A stretch of DNA of 64,000 bases, from contig NC_016627.1 of assembly GCF_000237085.1 (NCBI RefSeq), positions 4,700,001 to 4,764,000 of the forward strand, written 5' to 3'. Shown piece by piece: positions 18,248 to 27,453 of the stretch (its first letter is position 1; the number at the start of each line of letters is the position of its first letter). Position numbers and translations under genes: made by a program. The notes below the pieces were generated by a model that worked only from the letters and a program-made list of their open reading frames with translations, was not told the DNA's origin and made no database searches. The DNA comes from Acetivibrio clariflavus DSM 19732. Its GTDB lineage: Bacteria; Bacillota; Clostridia; Acetivibrionales; Acetivibrionaceae.

Positions 18248-19192
18248 TTAAGTTTTTGCTTGCTCTGTTATCCATTCTTTTGTCTTAGCTATTCCCTCTT
18301 CCAGTGAAGTTTTTGGATACCACCCCAGCAAGTTTTTAGCTTTTTGAGCATTACACAACAATTTCGGAATTTCACTTTGAGGGTGTATATGGGGTACATG
18401 CTTGATTTTACTTGCATCTCCTGATATTAAAAGTGCCAAATCATTTATACTTATATCTCTGCCAAGACCTGCATTTACTATTTCTCCATTTACCCTGTCC
18501 GAGTAACCTGCCTGTACAACAAATTCTGCACAATCCTCTACATAAAGAAGATCTCTTGTTTGCTTGCCATCACCGTATATATTAAGCGGAAGCCCTTCAA
18601 GACTCCTTTTTATAAATATAGCTACAACTCCGCCTTCACCATCGGTTCTCTGCATCGGGCCATAGGTATTGAATGGCCTTATTACTACTGTAGGAAGCTT
18701 GTAAGCATACCAGTAGGAAAGCACCATATTTTCTCCTGCGATTTTGCTACCTGCATAAGGTGAAGCCGGTTTTACAGGATGGCTTTCATCTATACCCTCA
18801 TTGTCCTTTGCTCTGTCATATACCATGCAAGTACTCATAAACACCATTTTAACATTGTGCTTTCTGCACTGTTCCAATACATAAAAAGTTCCTACTGTAT
18901 CATTTTGAAATGTTGTAACGGGATCATCAATACTGTCCTGGACATTGATACTGGCCGCTAAATGATAACATAAATCGAATTTATTTAAAAAGAGTCTTTC
19001 TAAAGTTGCTATATCTTTTATATCACCTTCTGTAAATTCTATAAGGTTTGAGTTGTTTATAAACTCCTCTATATTTCTTTTACTTCCGTTTGACAAATTA
19101 TCCAATATCCATACTTTGTGCCCGTCATCAAGTAATTTTTTTACAACCCAACGCCCTATAAAACCGGCACCGCCTGTCACAAGTATGTTCAA
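18248..19192 (-). CDS. NAD-dependent epimerase/dehydratase (extended SDR) of the glycosylation locus
   Basis: A 314-aa nucleotide-sugar SDR: Rossmann motif TGGAGFIG near the N-terminus, CYHLAASINVQDS, the catalytic YxxxK in SPYAGSKIAGE, and VIRPFNTYGPMQR with RDLLYVEDCAEF. It could be a 4-epimerase or 4,6-dehydratase; the substrate is not evident. It is not needed for the basic pseudaminic acid route, so it may make a second sugar or modify one. The start is a TTG (19192), 8 nt after AAAGGG; the upstream GTG lies within the ribosome site. It is the last sugar gene before flaG. Confidence 0.85.
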   Translation of the reverse strand: MNILVTGGAGFIGRWVVKKLLDDGHKVWILDNLSNGSKRNIEEFINNSNLIEFTEGDIKDIATLERLFLNKFDLCYHLAASINVQDSIDDPVTTFQNDTVGTFYVLEQCRKHNVKMVFMSTCMVYDRAKDNEGIDESHPVKPASPYAGSKIAGENMVLSYWYAYKLPTVVIRPFNTYGPMQRTDGEGGVVAIFIKRSLEGLPLNIYGDGKQTRDLLYVEDCAEFVVQAGYSDRVNGEIVNAGLGRDISINDLALLISGDASKIKHVPHIHPQSEIPKLLCNAQKAKNLLGWYPKTSLEEGIAKTKEWITEQAKT

Positions 19193-19265
19193 GAAAATCA
19201 CCCTTTCTGTTATATAAACTCGAGAAAATAAACTGGCTTTTTATTAAAAAAGATAAATTTTAAAA

Positions 19266-20429
19266 TTATTTTACCAAGGCATGTTTTTGCAAAACCTCTT
19301 TTACGTTTGAAATTATATATTGAACATCCTCTTCTTCCATTTTAGGAAATAGAGGAAGAGTTATTATTCTTTCATAAAGGTCTTCAGCATTTGGACAGAT
19401 ACCCTTTTTATAACCTAATTGACTGTAATAGGGATGGTAATATACAGGAATATAGTGTACATTTACACCGATATTTCTACTTTGAAGCTCTTCAAAGATC
19501 TGCTTTCTACTGCAATCTAACTTTTCCAGTTTAAGCCTTATTATATACAAATGCCATGCCGAATCTGCAAAATCCGGCTGAAAGGGTATATCTACAGTAT
19601 CCAGTCCGCCAAAAGCTTCATTATATCGTCTAACATATTCCTTCCTCAAACCTAAAAACCTGTCCAATTTATTTATCTGACTTATGCCTAATGCAGCTTG
19701 GATATCGGTAATTCTATAGTTATAGCCTAAAAATTGCTGTTCGTAATACCAAGGTTCTTTAGATCTTATCAATTCCTTCTCATTCCTCGTAATACCATGG
19801 GTCCGGAATAAAGTGAGACTTCTGTAATAATCTTCATCATTTGTGGTTATTGCTCCACCTTCTCCTGTTGTAATATGTTTAACCGGATGGAAGCTGAACG
19901 TTGTCATATCTGTCATACTTCCAACTTTTCTGTCTTTATATGTAGTTCCAAGGGCATGAGCACCATCATCAATTACCACAAGATTATATTTTTTGGCTAT
20001 CTTCAAAATTTCATCCATATCACAGGGCAGACCAGTGAAATGAACAGGTATAATAGCTTTAGTCTTTTCCGTTATCTTAGCTTCTATATCTTTAGGGTCA
20101 ATATTATATGTTTTGGGATCAATATCCGCAAATACAGGCTTTGCTCCCATATACAAAATACAATTGGCCGAAGCTGCGAAAGTAATTGGAGTGGTTATTA
20201 CCTCATCCCCTTCTTTTATCCCTGCTGCAAAACAAGCAGCATGAAGTGCTGCCGTGCCATTGGATACTGCTACAGCATATTTTGCTCCCGTGTATTGAGC
20301 TAACTTATCTTCAAATTCTTTTATTTTGGGTCCTGTAGTCAAATAGTCTCCTTTCAGAACCTCGACCACAGCTTGAATATCATCCTCTTCAATCCATTGT
20401 CTTCCGTAAGGTATAAATCTCTTTTCCAT
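19266..20429 (-). CDS. pseC: UDP-4-amino-4,6-dideoxy-N-acetyl-beta-L-altrosamine transaminase PseC
   Basis: PLP-dependent sugar aminotransferase of the DegT family (387 aa), second step of pseudaminic acid synthesis: it aminates C4 of the PseB product. Marks: YGRQWIEEDDIQAVVEVLKG, GDYLTTGPKI, AVSNGTAALHAA, the Asp in VVIDDGAHALG that binds PLP, and the Schiff-base lysine in FHPVKHITTGEGG. The start is the ATG at 20429 behind GGGAG. It is separated from pseG by about 130 nt. Confidence 0.93.
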   Translation of the reverse strand: MEKRFIPYGRQWIEEDDIQAVVEVLKGDYLTTGPKIKEFEDKLAQYTGAKYAVAVSNGTAALHAACFAAGIKEGDEVITTPITFAASANCILYMGAKPVFADIDPKTYNIDPKDIEAKITEKTKAIIPVHFTGLPCDMDEILKIAKKYNLVVIDDGAHALGTTYKDRKVGSMTDMTTFSFHPVKHITTGEGGAITTNDEDYYRSLTLFRTHGITRNEKELIRSKEPWYYEQQFLGYNYRITDIQAALGISQINKLDRFLGLRKEYVRRYNEAFGGLDTVDIPFQPDFADSAWHLYIIRLKLEKLDCSRKQIFEELQSRNIGVNVHYIPVYYHPYYSQLGYKKGICPNAEDLYERIITLPLFPKMEEEDVQYIISNVKEVLQKHALVK

Positions 20430-20561
20430 AATCGTATCTCCCAGTGTTACTAAAAAGTTTTTCAAATTGCATAAAGTTATATAGATCAAGCTTTTTATGG
20501 GATACTTTTTTATAAATTAGCTCTTATATTAAACGATAAATGGTAAAAGAAAGTGTCTTTA

Positions 20562-21626
20562 TCATGAGGAAATTTTAACTATGGTATCAACTATTCTTTT
20601 TACTCCGTTACCATCAACCAGCTTCTGCATCTTTTTGCTATAGTGTTCCCTCTTTTCAAAATTTTCACACAAATTTTTAAGTTTAAGTAGAAATTCCTCA
20701 TCGGAAAAATTGTTATACCAACCCAGTGATTCTATATATCCTTTGGTACACAGCATATCTACCACTGCTCTCTGGTTCTCTGCAACAATAACAGCTAAAG
20801 TAGGCGTTCCACAGGCACAAAGCTCGTATAATGTACTTCCGCCCGCAGATATAGCAACATCTGACTTTAACATTATCTCTGACATTTTTGAAACATTTTC
20901 ATAAATTTCAATATCTGTATTCTTTCTTTTTAGTTCCCTGAGCCTATCAATATTCTCAAATCCACTGCCTGCAACAATATTTATTTTTATATTTTTAAAT
21001 GTGCTGTCCGATAGAATTAACTGCGACAGTCGGTAGCTTAAGTCAAAGGGATCCGACCCTCCAGTTGTTATCATTATTTCTTTTACAGCTCTGTTTGTCT
21101 TTCTATCGGGCAAACCTTTAAATTCCTCACGGATGAGATTATATTTCAGACCAAGCAGCATAATCTCATCTTTATAATAACTTTCGTAGTTTAAATATTC
21201 ACCGGTAATATTTCCGTTTATCAATACATCTACCGGATAGGAAAACTTGTTTATATCATCTATATAGCAAAGTTTTTTAACAAAGGGCTTAAGCTTTAAA
21301 AAAAATTCCTCGGAAACGTTATATGAGTCTATGAATAAAACATCAATATTTTTATCTTTAAGTACTTCGATAATTTCTTCGGCTTCTTTTCCAAGAAATT
21401 TAGCACCTCCACAGCAAAAACCCTCATAATGCGTTTCAGTATCATGGGACAACTCAATTGCTTCAAATCCTTCTTCTCTTATTTTCAAAATCCCCTGTTC
21501 ATATTTACTTAAAAACAACACGTCTATTCCGGAATTTCTAAAACCTTTTGCCAATGAAAGGCACCGCATTACATGTCCCATGCCTATATTTTTGCTGCCA
21601 TCAGCACGAATCGCTACTTTGATCAT
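20562..21626 (-). CDS. pseG: UDP-2,4-diacetamido-2,4,6-trideoxy-beta-L-altropyranose hydrolase PseG
   Basis: A GT-B-fold nucleotide-sugar hydrolase (354 aa), fourth step of the pathway, releasing UDP. The N-terminus has the PseG motif GSKNIGMGHVMRCLSLAKG with the catalytic-type histidine in GMGHVMRC, and the C-terminal half contains VAISAGGSTLYELCACGTPT, the UDP-binding region. Ten nucleotides separate it from the PIG-L gene upstream, consistent with one operon. Confidence 0.93.
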   Translation of the reverse strand: MIKVAIRADGSKNIGMGHVMRCLSLAKGFRNSGIDVLFLSKYEQGILKIREEGFEAIELSHDTETHYEGFCCGGAKFLGKEAEEIIEVLKDKNIDVLFIDSYNVSEEFFLKLKPFVKKLCYIDDINKFSYPVDVLINGNITGEYLNYESYYKDEIMLLGLKYNLIREEFKGLPDRKTNRAVKEIMITTGGSDPFDLSYRLSQLILSDSTFKNIKINIVAGSGFENIDRLRELKRKNTDIEIYENVSKMSEIMLKSDVAISAGGSTLYELCACGTPTLAVIVAENQRAVVDMLCTKGYIESLGWYNNFSDEEFLLKLKNLCENFEKREHYSKKMQKLVDGNGVKRIVDTIVKISS

Positions 21627-21635
21627 TTTATCCGC

Positions 21636-22325
21636 TCACATCACTTTTCTGATTAACTCAAAAGCTTCTGCATACCTTTTGCCTACAACCGTCCCCCATC
21701 TTGCCGCTATTATCTCAAGTGCCTTAAGGGACCTCGGATGTGGAAAATCTCTAATCTCTAACTTATAACACTCCATTGCCTTAAGTTTTGCATCAATAGT
21801 ACTTTCAACATCAACAAATACATTAGGTTTAAAAGAGTTATCACCATATTTGAAATTCCATTCCGTCGATGACGGAGTTTCAAAGCAGTAAATTTCCTTG
21901 ACACAGTATTCCCCGATAGGTCTCGTCGCTGTAATAACAGCTTCAAAGGTCCTCCTATGATCAATGTTCAAATCGCCGTAATGATGAGTATATATTGTAT
22001 CCGGATTAAAGTTCTGGATATACTTCTCTACTTCCTTAACAATTTCAAGCAAATCAACGGAATCAAATCGATTGTCCGGAAAACCTGAAAAGTGTACATT
22101 CTTAAACCCAATAAGTTCAGCAGCCTTAAGCGTTTGATATTGCAGTTCACTAATCAGTTCATTATCGAAACCTTTCCTTGATTTTTCTCTAGAAGTCAGT
22201 CCTTCACCTAAAATAATGCATTCTACAGCATCACCGCTATTTACATGTTTTCTTATTGTTGCCCCTGCACCTAAAATTTCGTCATCGGGATGAGCTGCAA
22301 CAACCAATATTCTACTCATTCTCAT
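21636..22325 (-). CDS. PIG-L/LmbE family deacetylase
   Basis: About 229 aa. The zinc-binding AHPDDE motif near residue 11, TLKAAELIGFKNVHFSGFPD and the second metal motif THHYGDLNIDHR identify the PIG-L family of N-acetylglucosamine-type deacetylases. Its start overlaps the stop of the preceding formyltransferase by 14 nt (ATG at 22325, or 22319), so the two are translationally coupled. I infer that it removes an acetyl group from a pathway sugar, freeing an amine for the formyltransferase. This pair is not part of the standard pseudaminic acid pathway. Confidence 0.9.
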   Translation of the reverse strand: MRMSRILVVAAHPDDEILGAGATIRKHVNSGDAVECIILGEGLTSREKSRKGFDNELISELQYQTLKAAELIGFKNVHFSGFPDNRFDSVDLLEIVKEVEKYIQNFNPDTIYTHHYGDLNIDHRRTFEAVITATRPIGEYCVKEIYCFETPSSTEWNFKYGDNSFKPNVFVDVESTIDAKLKAMECYKLEIRDFPHPRSLKALEIIAARWGTVVGKRYAEAFELIRKVM

Positions 22326-23004
22326 CACCCTCTATTATTTCAACATCTGCGATGATTTTTCCGTTTTTTAAAGATGCTCTTGAAAACTCCATTTTGTATT
22401 TTCCAAACTTTATAAATGCTTTGGGATATCCTTCAGCATCCAACATCCTAATGTAATCATATATTTTTTCCAGTTCAAATTCCTGTTTTATCTCACTTTG
22501 TTCGGGTTTTCTTCTCTTAAACTCCACAACTTCGCCTAATTGTTTCTGAGGTGTAGGCTTTTCATCAAGTAACTTAGGAATCATATCATTAAATATTATT
22601 TTGGATGCTCTCATAAATATTTCCTCAGCAGTTCCGTACAGGTCGAGGTCTTTTTTGAAATAAACATCTCCCGTATCCAGACCCTCGTCCACTTTTATAG
22701 CAGATATTTTCGTTTTTCTGACCCCCCGTTCAATAAGATTCTGCAACGGACTGCCTCCCCTTCCGTAGGGAAGATCGGTCATGTGGAAAACAACACATGT
22801 AAAGTTATTGTAGAGTTCTTTTGGAATAATCCATGACCAGTGAGGAAATAGAATATATTGAGGCTGTATTGCTTTAACCTTATCATAGGTCAGCTCTTCT
22901 TTATCGGTAATTATTGTCACATTGTACGTACCTTCATTATTCTTTTTAAATTGACGTGCATTTTTTATGTTCCATGATTTTGTAGTTGCTATTATTATGT
23001 TCAA
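22312..23004 (-). CDS. Formyltransferase family protein (sugar N-formyltransferase candidate)
   Basis: A 230-aa formyltransferase-fold protein. It has PQYILFPHWSWIIP, the catalytic region VVFHMTDLPYGRGGSPLQNL (His and the following loop replace the usual HPSLLP) and GLDTGDVYFKKDL, which holds the conserved Asp. This matches sugar N-formyltransferases that use 10-formyl-tetrahydrofolate rather than Met-tRNA formyltransferase, whose C-terminal tRNA-binding domain is absent. The start is a TTG at 23004, 8 nt after GGAGG; a longer frame runs into pseI. Substrate inferred from its pairing with the PIG-L deacetylase. Confidence 0.85.
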   Translation of the reverse strand: MNIIIATTKSWNIKNARQFKKNNEGTYNVTIITDKEELTYDKVKAIQPQYILFPHWSWIIPKELYNNFTCVVFHMTDLPYGRGGSPLQNLIERGVRKTKISAIKVDEGLDTGDVYFKKDLDLYGTAEEIFMRASKIIFNDMIPKLLDEKPTPQKQLGEVVEFKRRKPEQSEIKQEFELEKIYDYIRMLDAEGYPKAFIKFGKYKMEFSRASLKNGKIIADVEIIEGDENE

Positions 23005-23018
23005 AGCATTCGCCTCCG

Positions 23019-24065
23019 TTAATCCACCATGTCCCACTCAAGGGGTGTACCTCTCTCAATATCCTTTGATGCCTTTTTCCCAAGTATGTCATCATAGTAC
23101 TTTGGTGCAAGGCCATGGGAAGGTCTTATGACTCTAATGTTTTCTTCTGTAAACACATCGCCTTCCTTTATATCCTTTACAACAAATATTGACCGTCTGG
23201 ACATCCTGCTGATTTTTTCCCTTTCAGAAAGTTCAAAGCTTACAGTTCCAATAGCCTTTTCGGCAGTCCTAATTTCTTCCACCATTTTCTTAAATTCCTG
23301 CGGTTCCATGGAAAATGACGAGTCAGGATTTTCGATCTCTCTGCTTATACAGAAATGTTTTTCAATAATTTTTGCCCCCAATGCAACAGCAGTAACCGCA
23401 CTAATAGATCCCATTGAGTGATCGGATAAACCTACAGGAACTCCAAAAGACTCTTCCAGATATTTTATTGTCATAAGATTCATATCATCTGGAACTGCAG
23501 GATATGCACTGGAACATTTCAAAAGACAAAGTTTTTCATTTCCTTCACTAAAAATTGTTTTTACAGCCTCTTCAATCTCTTCAAAAGTTGCAAGTCCCGT
23601 GGAAAGAATAATTGGTTTGCCTTTTGAAGCTACATATCTTAACAAAGGTATGTCAATCAATTCAAAGGAAGAAATCTTATAAAATTTTAATCCCAAATCT
23701 TCTAGAAAATCTACAGCCGTTTTATCAAAAGGCGTTGATAGAAAGTCAATACCTATCTTCTCTGCTTCCTCTTTGAGTCTTCCTTGCCACTCCCAGGGTG
23801 TAAAAGCCTTCTTATATAGCCCGTAATAATTTTCACCCTTCCATGTGCCAGCATTTATTCTAAAGTATTCCTTGTCCGAATCAATTGTCATAGTATCAGG
23901 AGTATAAGTCTGTATCTTTATGCAATCTGCACCGCATTCCTTTGCAGCATGAATTATTTCAATAGCTCTGTCAATACTGCCTGCATGGTTTGCTGACATT
24001 TCCGCAATTATATAACATGGTGAGTTTTTGTTAATGATTTTTCCGTTTAGTTCAACTTCTCTCAC
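23019..24065 (-). CDS. pseI: Pseudaminic acid synthase PseI
   Basis: A 348-aa NeuB-family enzyme that condenses the 6-deoxy-altrose sugar with phosphoenolpyruvate to pseudaminic acid. Marks: IAEMSANHAGSIDRAIEIIH, CIKIQTYTPDTMT, FLSTPFDKTAVDFLEDLG, SSFELIDIPLL, SDHSMGS and EKHFCI, followed by a C-terminal SAF/antifreeze-like domain (RRSIFVVKDIKEGDVFTEEN; GLAPKYYDDILGK). The AMSANH and CIKIQTYTPDT details favour PseI over NeuB/LegI. The start is a GTG behind AAAGG. It lies 14 nt upstream of the formyltransferase start. Confidence 0.93.
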   Translation of the reverse strand: MREVELNGKIINKNSPCYIIAEMSANHAGSIDRAIEIIHAAKECGADCIKIQTYTPDTMTIDSDKEYFRINAGTWKGENYYGLYKKAFTPWEWQGRLKEEAEKIGIDFLSTPFDKTAVDFLEDLGLKFYKISSFELIDIPLLRYVASKGKPIILSTGLATFEEIEEAVKTIFSEGNEKLCLLKCSSAYPAVPDDMNLMTIKYLEESFGVPVGLSDHSMGSISAVTAVALGAKIIEKHFCISREIENPDSSFSMEPQEFKKMVEEIRTAEKAIGTVSFELSEREKISRMSRRSIFVVKDIKEGDVFTEENIRVIRPSHGLAPKYYDDILGKKASKDIERGTPLEWDMVD

Positions 24066-24080
24066 GTATAATCATTCCTT

Positions 24081-25742
24081 TCAAATAATAATTTCCAATC
24101 TTCCAAACTTTTTTCTTAAGGAAGTTTCTGTCTTGCCTAGTTCCAAAAGATATTTTTTATTACCCAGTTCATCAATTTCAGCCAATGTATAGCCCAATCT
24201 CTCAAACAGCTCTTTAACAGGCATATTCTTTGCTGTAGGTTTATAATGGGCAATTATCTTTTTGTAACCCAATTCCAAATATAATTTTTCAATATACTCT
24301 ACTATTTGGTCTTCAATATATCTTCCCATAACTCTGCAACTTAATAAAAACGTATCTATCTCAACTTCCTCGCTGTTATAATGCTTTGTGATTATAACAC
24401 TTACCATTCCGTTATCTCCATATTTATCAATCACATTAGCAACAAAACAGTCATACTCTTCTTTATTTAAAAGATTTAACAATTCTGTCTCATTATACCT
24501 TTTTGTAGTCAAATTAAATTGATTGGTCTTTTGAGTAAGCTGAGAAGCTCTTTGAATATCATCTTGCCTCATTGCCTTTATGGTTATTTTCGTATCTAAA
24601 GAATTCAAAAAATCCTCATAGGAATTACTGGTTTTAAGAGCCTCTGTCCTCTTGATATTTTGCCTGTATATCTCAGTTTTTGCGGTATCTTCGTCAGTAG
24701 TATCAATAGTATGGAAATAGTTCCAGTATAGTTTAGACGCAAAATCCGCCAACTGTGATGTGTCTTCAGGAAAATCCGGTACAATAACTTCAGGTAACTC
24801 TCTTTTGACACTTTCTCTTTCCACCGGATTATCATCTATAAATACAATTGAATCCAGAGTGATATTCAATTCCTCAGACAAAGCTCTGATATTTTGAGAT
24901 TTTAAATCCCAATTTATTTTAAAGTCAACAAAATCTTGTTCTTTTAGCACCATATGCGGATGTTCCCGGATAACTTTCATCGCATCATCATAATTATTTT
25001 TAGAAACAACAGCAAGTATTATGCCCAATTCTTTTATTTCTTTAAGCTTTTTTTGAAAGTCCTTATATCTTGCCCCCTCCTTATAATCCGAAAGCTCAAT
25101 TCCATTAAAACCAACTTCGCCGACTACTCCACCCCACAAGGTATTGTCCAAATCCAAAACTAAACATTTTTTACGTGTGCCTTTAATCGAATCAATATAT
25201 CTATTTATATAAAGTTCCAAATATCTTTCTGCTTTCATCGAAAACTTCATTCCACCCAAATACCATAACTTTCGCGAATAAAACTCTTCCTTCCCCATCT
25301 GTTCGATTATACTTTTAAGATCAAATACATAGGCATTTCTATACTTATTACTTAAGTCAAATAGAAACTCTTCCCAAAAATACTCCAGTCTTCTTTCTTT
25401 TGTGCCGTGTTTTACACTCTTTATTTCCCTGGACCAAAAATCAATATTGTTTATAAAAAAAATAATATCGGGATTACTACTTAATGCTTTTTCAATATAC
25501 TGCATATTTTCCCTAATTTCTTTATAATTCCTTTCGATACTTTGTTCTTTTATAAGTTCGGCGCCATCAAGAATAATAAATACAATATCCGGTTTAAACG
25601 CATATAACCCCGAATTTGAGTTAGTTATTTCCTGCACCCATAATCCGTATCCTTCAGTTTTATAAACACTATAGGAACGTGATACCCTTGATATCAATGA
25701 TTCAACATTTATATTGGAAAGTATAGACAATTTCAAATTCAA
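24081..25742 (-). CDS. FkbH-like HAD/GNAT protein
   Basis: A 553-aa, three-part protein. Residues 1-185 resemble an SGNH-like domain (VFIILDGAEL). About 190-330 is a HAD-IIIC domain with the DxDxT nucleophile in LVLDLDNTLWGG (Asp197/Asp199), AVVSKNN and the acidic motif FIDDNPVERE. The last part resembles a GNAT domain (VIDKYGDNGMVSVII; FLLSCRVMGRYIEDQIVEY). FkbH proteins load a glyceryl unit from 1,3-bisphosphoglycerate onto an acyl carrier protein, and an ACP gene lies just upstream in the operon. I infer glyceryl-ACP formation for sugar acylation. The start is TTG at 25742 or 25736 behind AAGGAGTGG. Confidence 0.88.
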   Translation of the reverse strand: MNLKLSILSNINVESLISRVSRSYSVYKTEGYGLWVQEITNSNSGLYAFKPDIVFIILDGAELIKEQSIERNYKEIRENMQYIEKALSSNPDIIFFINNIDFWSREIKSVKHGTKERRLEYFWEEFLFDLSNKYRNAYVFDLKSIIEQMGKEEFYSRKLWYLGGMKFSMKAERYLELYINRYIDSIKGTRKKCLVLDLDNTLWGGVVGEVGFNGIELSDYKEGARYKDFQKKLKEIKELGIILAVVSKNNYDDAMKVIREHPHMVLKEQDFVDFKINWDLKSQNIRALSEELNITLDSIVFIDDNPVERESVKRELPEVIVPDFPEDTSQLADFASKLYWNYFHTIDTTDEDTAKTEIYRQNIKRTEALKTSNSYEDFLNSLDTKITIKAMRQDDIQRASQLTQKTNQFNLTTKRYNETELLNLLNKEEYDCFVANVIDKYGDNGMVSVIITKHYNSEEVEIDTFLLSCRVMGRYIEDQIVEYIEKLYLELGYKKIIAHYKPTAKNMPVKELFERLGYTLAEIDELGNKKYLLELGKTETSLRKKFGRLEIII

Positions 25743-25789
25743 CCACTCCTTAAAGGTTGCAAAAATATTCAGCCTATAAGTCTATACAA

Positions 25790-26005
25790 TTAATCTTTTA
25801 CAAACTCTAAAATATCACTCACTTTCTTTATTCCGGATACTGCTTCAAAAGGTATGGTTATATTTAACTGTTCTTCTAGCTCTGCAATCAGTCTTACATG
25901 ATTAAGAGAATCCCATGCTGCAATTTCATCCCTCGAAGTGTTAAGACTTATTTGGGATTTGTCAACATTTAAAACCTCTGCCACAATATCAAGTAATTTT
26001 TCCAT
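25790..26005 (-). CDS. Acyl carrier protein dedicated to the glycosylation locus
   Basis: A 71-aa four-helix carrier protein with the phosphopantetheine attachment serine in WDSLNHVRL (about residue 33) and an acidic second helix (LIAELEEQLNITIP). It sits between pseH (3 nt apart) and the FkbH-like gene, so it is not the fatty-acid-synthesis ACP. It probably carries the acyl (glyceryl) unit made by the FkbH-like protein. Confidence 0.92.
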   Translation of the reverse strand: MEKLLDIVAEVLNVDKSQISLNTSRDEIAAWDSLNHVRLIAELEEQLNITIPFEAVSGIKKVSDILEFVKD

Positions 26006-26008
26006 GTA

Positions 26009-26620
26009 TTAAACCCCACTTTCAATTTCATTAACTATATTGCCACCCAGCAAAACTTTAATATATTTTTCAATACTTTTTTTATTGTTTTCCCAATTTC
26101 TCTTGTCAATTGCTTGAACAGCTACATCCAAATAGCTCTCATTATCCTTAATATAATACTTTACTATTTTTTCAGTTAAGAAGCCAAAATTATTATGCAA
26201 ACTAACAACCTTATTATTTTTCACAAAAGTCCTGCAGTATACTTTATCTACATTCAATTTATAAAAAGCATGGTTGAGTATTGCGTATTCCATGACAATT
26301 CCAAGTCCACTGTTTATATAATTTTTATCAATGAGATAGTATCCGAATTCAAGATTGTTGCTATTTGACAAATATTCATAGTATAAAACTCCAAAAGGTT
26401 TTATGCCCATGAAACAAATATAAAATCTCTTGAGCTTATTGTCTTTTAGCTTGGAAATAAACTCATTATGTTCATCTTCAGATATAATGTGCTGATTAAA
26501 CATATTTTCCCTTACAAAATCCTGATTTCGCCAATATCTTAACCTTTCTATATACTCCTCATCCAAATCAAAAATATTGTAAAAGTAAACATCTCCTAAT
26601 TCTAACTTATCATTCTCCAT
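26009..26620 (-). CDS. pseH: Pseudaminic acid pathway N-acetyltransferase PseH
   Basis: A GNAT-fold acetyltransferase of about 203 aa that acetylates the C4 amine of the PseC product. It has YIERLRYWRNQDFVRENMFN, typical of the PseH group, ISEDEHNEFISKL, LEFGYYLIDKNYINSGLG and CRTFVKNNKVVSLHNNFGF. The frame extends to 26689 but would then overlap pseF by 32 nt without a ribosome site; the ATG at 26620 behind AAGGGAA is better placed. Given the deacetylase and formyltransferase nearby, its donor or final product may not be plain acetyl. Confidence 0.88.
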   Translation of the reverse strand: MENDKLELGDVYFYNIFDLDEEYIERLRYWRNQDFVRENMFNQHIISEDEHNEFISKLKDNKLKRFYICFMGIKPFGVLYYEYLSNSNNLEFGYYLIDKNYINSGLGIVMEYAILNHAFYKLNVDKVYCRTFVKNNKVVSLHNNFGFLTEKIVKYYIKDNESYLDVAVQAIDKRNWENNKKSIEKYIKVLLGGNIVNEIESGV

Positions 26621-26657
26621 TTTATTGGCATTCCCTTCTAAAATATTTACAAATAAC

Positions 26658-27398
26658 TTATCCAATTTTTTTCTGTTCAATATGTTCATTTATTTTAGAA
26701 AGCTGCGGATTTGACTGTATAAATTTTAAAATATCTTTAAAACCAAAATTTCGCCCATATTTATAATAAAAATTATTAAAAATAATACTGATTAATTTTA
26801 GATCTTCCTCAGTATCTAGCGTCCATCTATACTTCGACAGATTTATATTGTTTTTGTAATAGTATATCTTGTTTTCATAGGTTTCATATATATAAGGTGT
26901 GACATGTTCTCTTTGATAAGGCTTTTTAGCACTATAAAAAGCTTTCTCCAAAATATCAAAGGAAAAAACTTCTACATCTAGTCCTCTCGGATATGTTCTA
27001 TATTCTAAAATATTCCCGGCATTTGTCACCAACAAATAATCATTTTTCTTATAAAATTCAACTATTTCATCCAGAATAACGGGATCAATCAAAGGGCAGT
27101 CCGATGTAACTCTTACAACTGTACTTAATCTATTTTCTCTTGCTGCATAATAATATCTGGACAATACATCCTCTTCACTGCCACAAAACCACTTTACTCC
27201 ATTCCTTTTAGCCTGTTCCACTATTATTTTATCTTTCACTGAGGTAGTAGTAGCAATAATTATATCATCAAGCACTTTCGACATCTTCAATCTATCAATG
27301 ACATGTTCAATTACAGGTTTACCGCATATATCAATCATGACTTTACCTGGAAGCCTGGATGAACCCATTCTGGTTTGAACTATGACACCTGTTCTCAA
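26658..27398 (-). CDS. pseF: Cytidylyltransferase PseF (SpsF-type)
   Basis: A 246-aa nucleotidyltransferase that activates pseudaminic acid as CMP-Pse. The N-terminal nucleotide-binding signature is QTRMGSSRLPGKVM; further marks are IIATTTSVKDKII, FCGSEEDVLSRYYYAA and the metal-binding VRVTSDCPLIDP. It belongs to the SpsF/PseF branch rather than the NeuA branch. The start is TTG at 27398, 6 nt after GGGGAG. Confidence 0.88.
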   Translation of the reverse strand: MRTGVIVQTRMGSSRLPGKVMIDICGKPVIEHVIDRLKMSKVLDDIIIATTTSVKDKIIVEQAKRNGVKWFCGSEEDVLSRYYYAARENRLSTVVRVTSDCPLIDPVILDEIVEFYKKNDYLLVTNAGNILEYRTYPRGLDVEVFSFDILEKAFYSAKKPYQREHVTPYIYETYENKIYYYKNNINLSKYRWTLDTEEDLKLISIIFNNFYYKYGRNFGFKDILKFIQSNPQLSKINEHIEQKKIG

Positions 27399-27453
27399 TT
27401 TTTCTCCCCTGCCTTTCTGATTCTAAATGCTATTGTATTTAATTTTTGTAAAA

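Noticed and set aside
19875-20303. 142-aa + strand frame
   Set aside because: Antisense shadow of pseC without a ribosome site.
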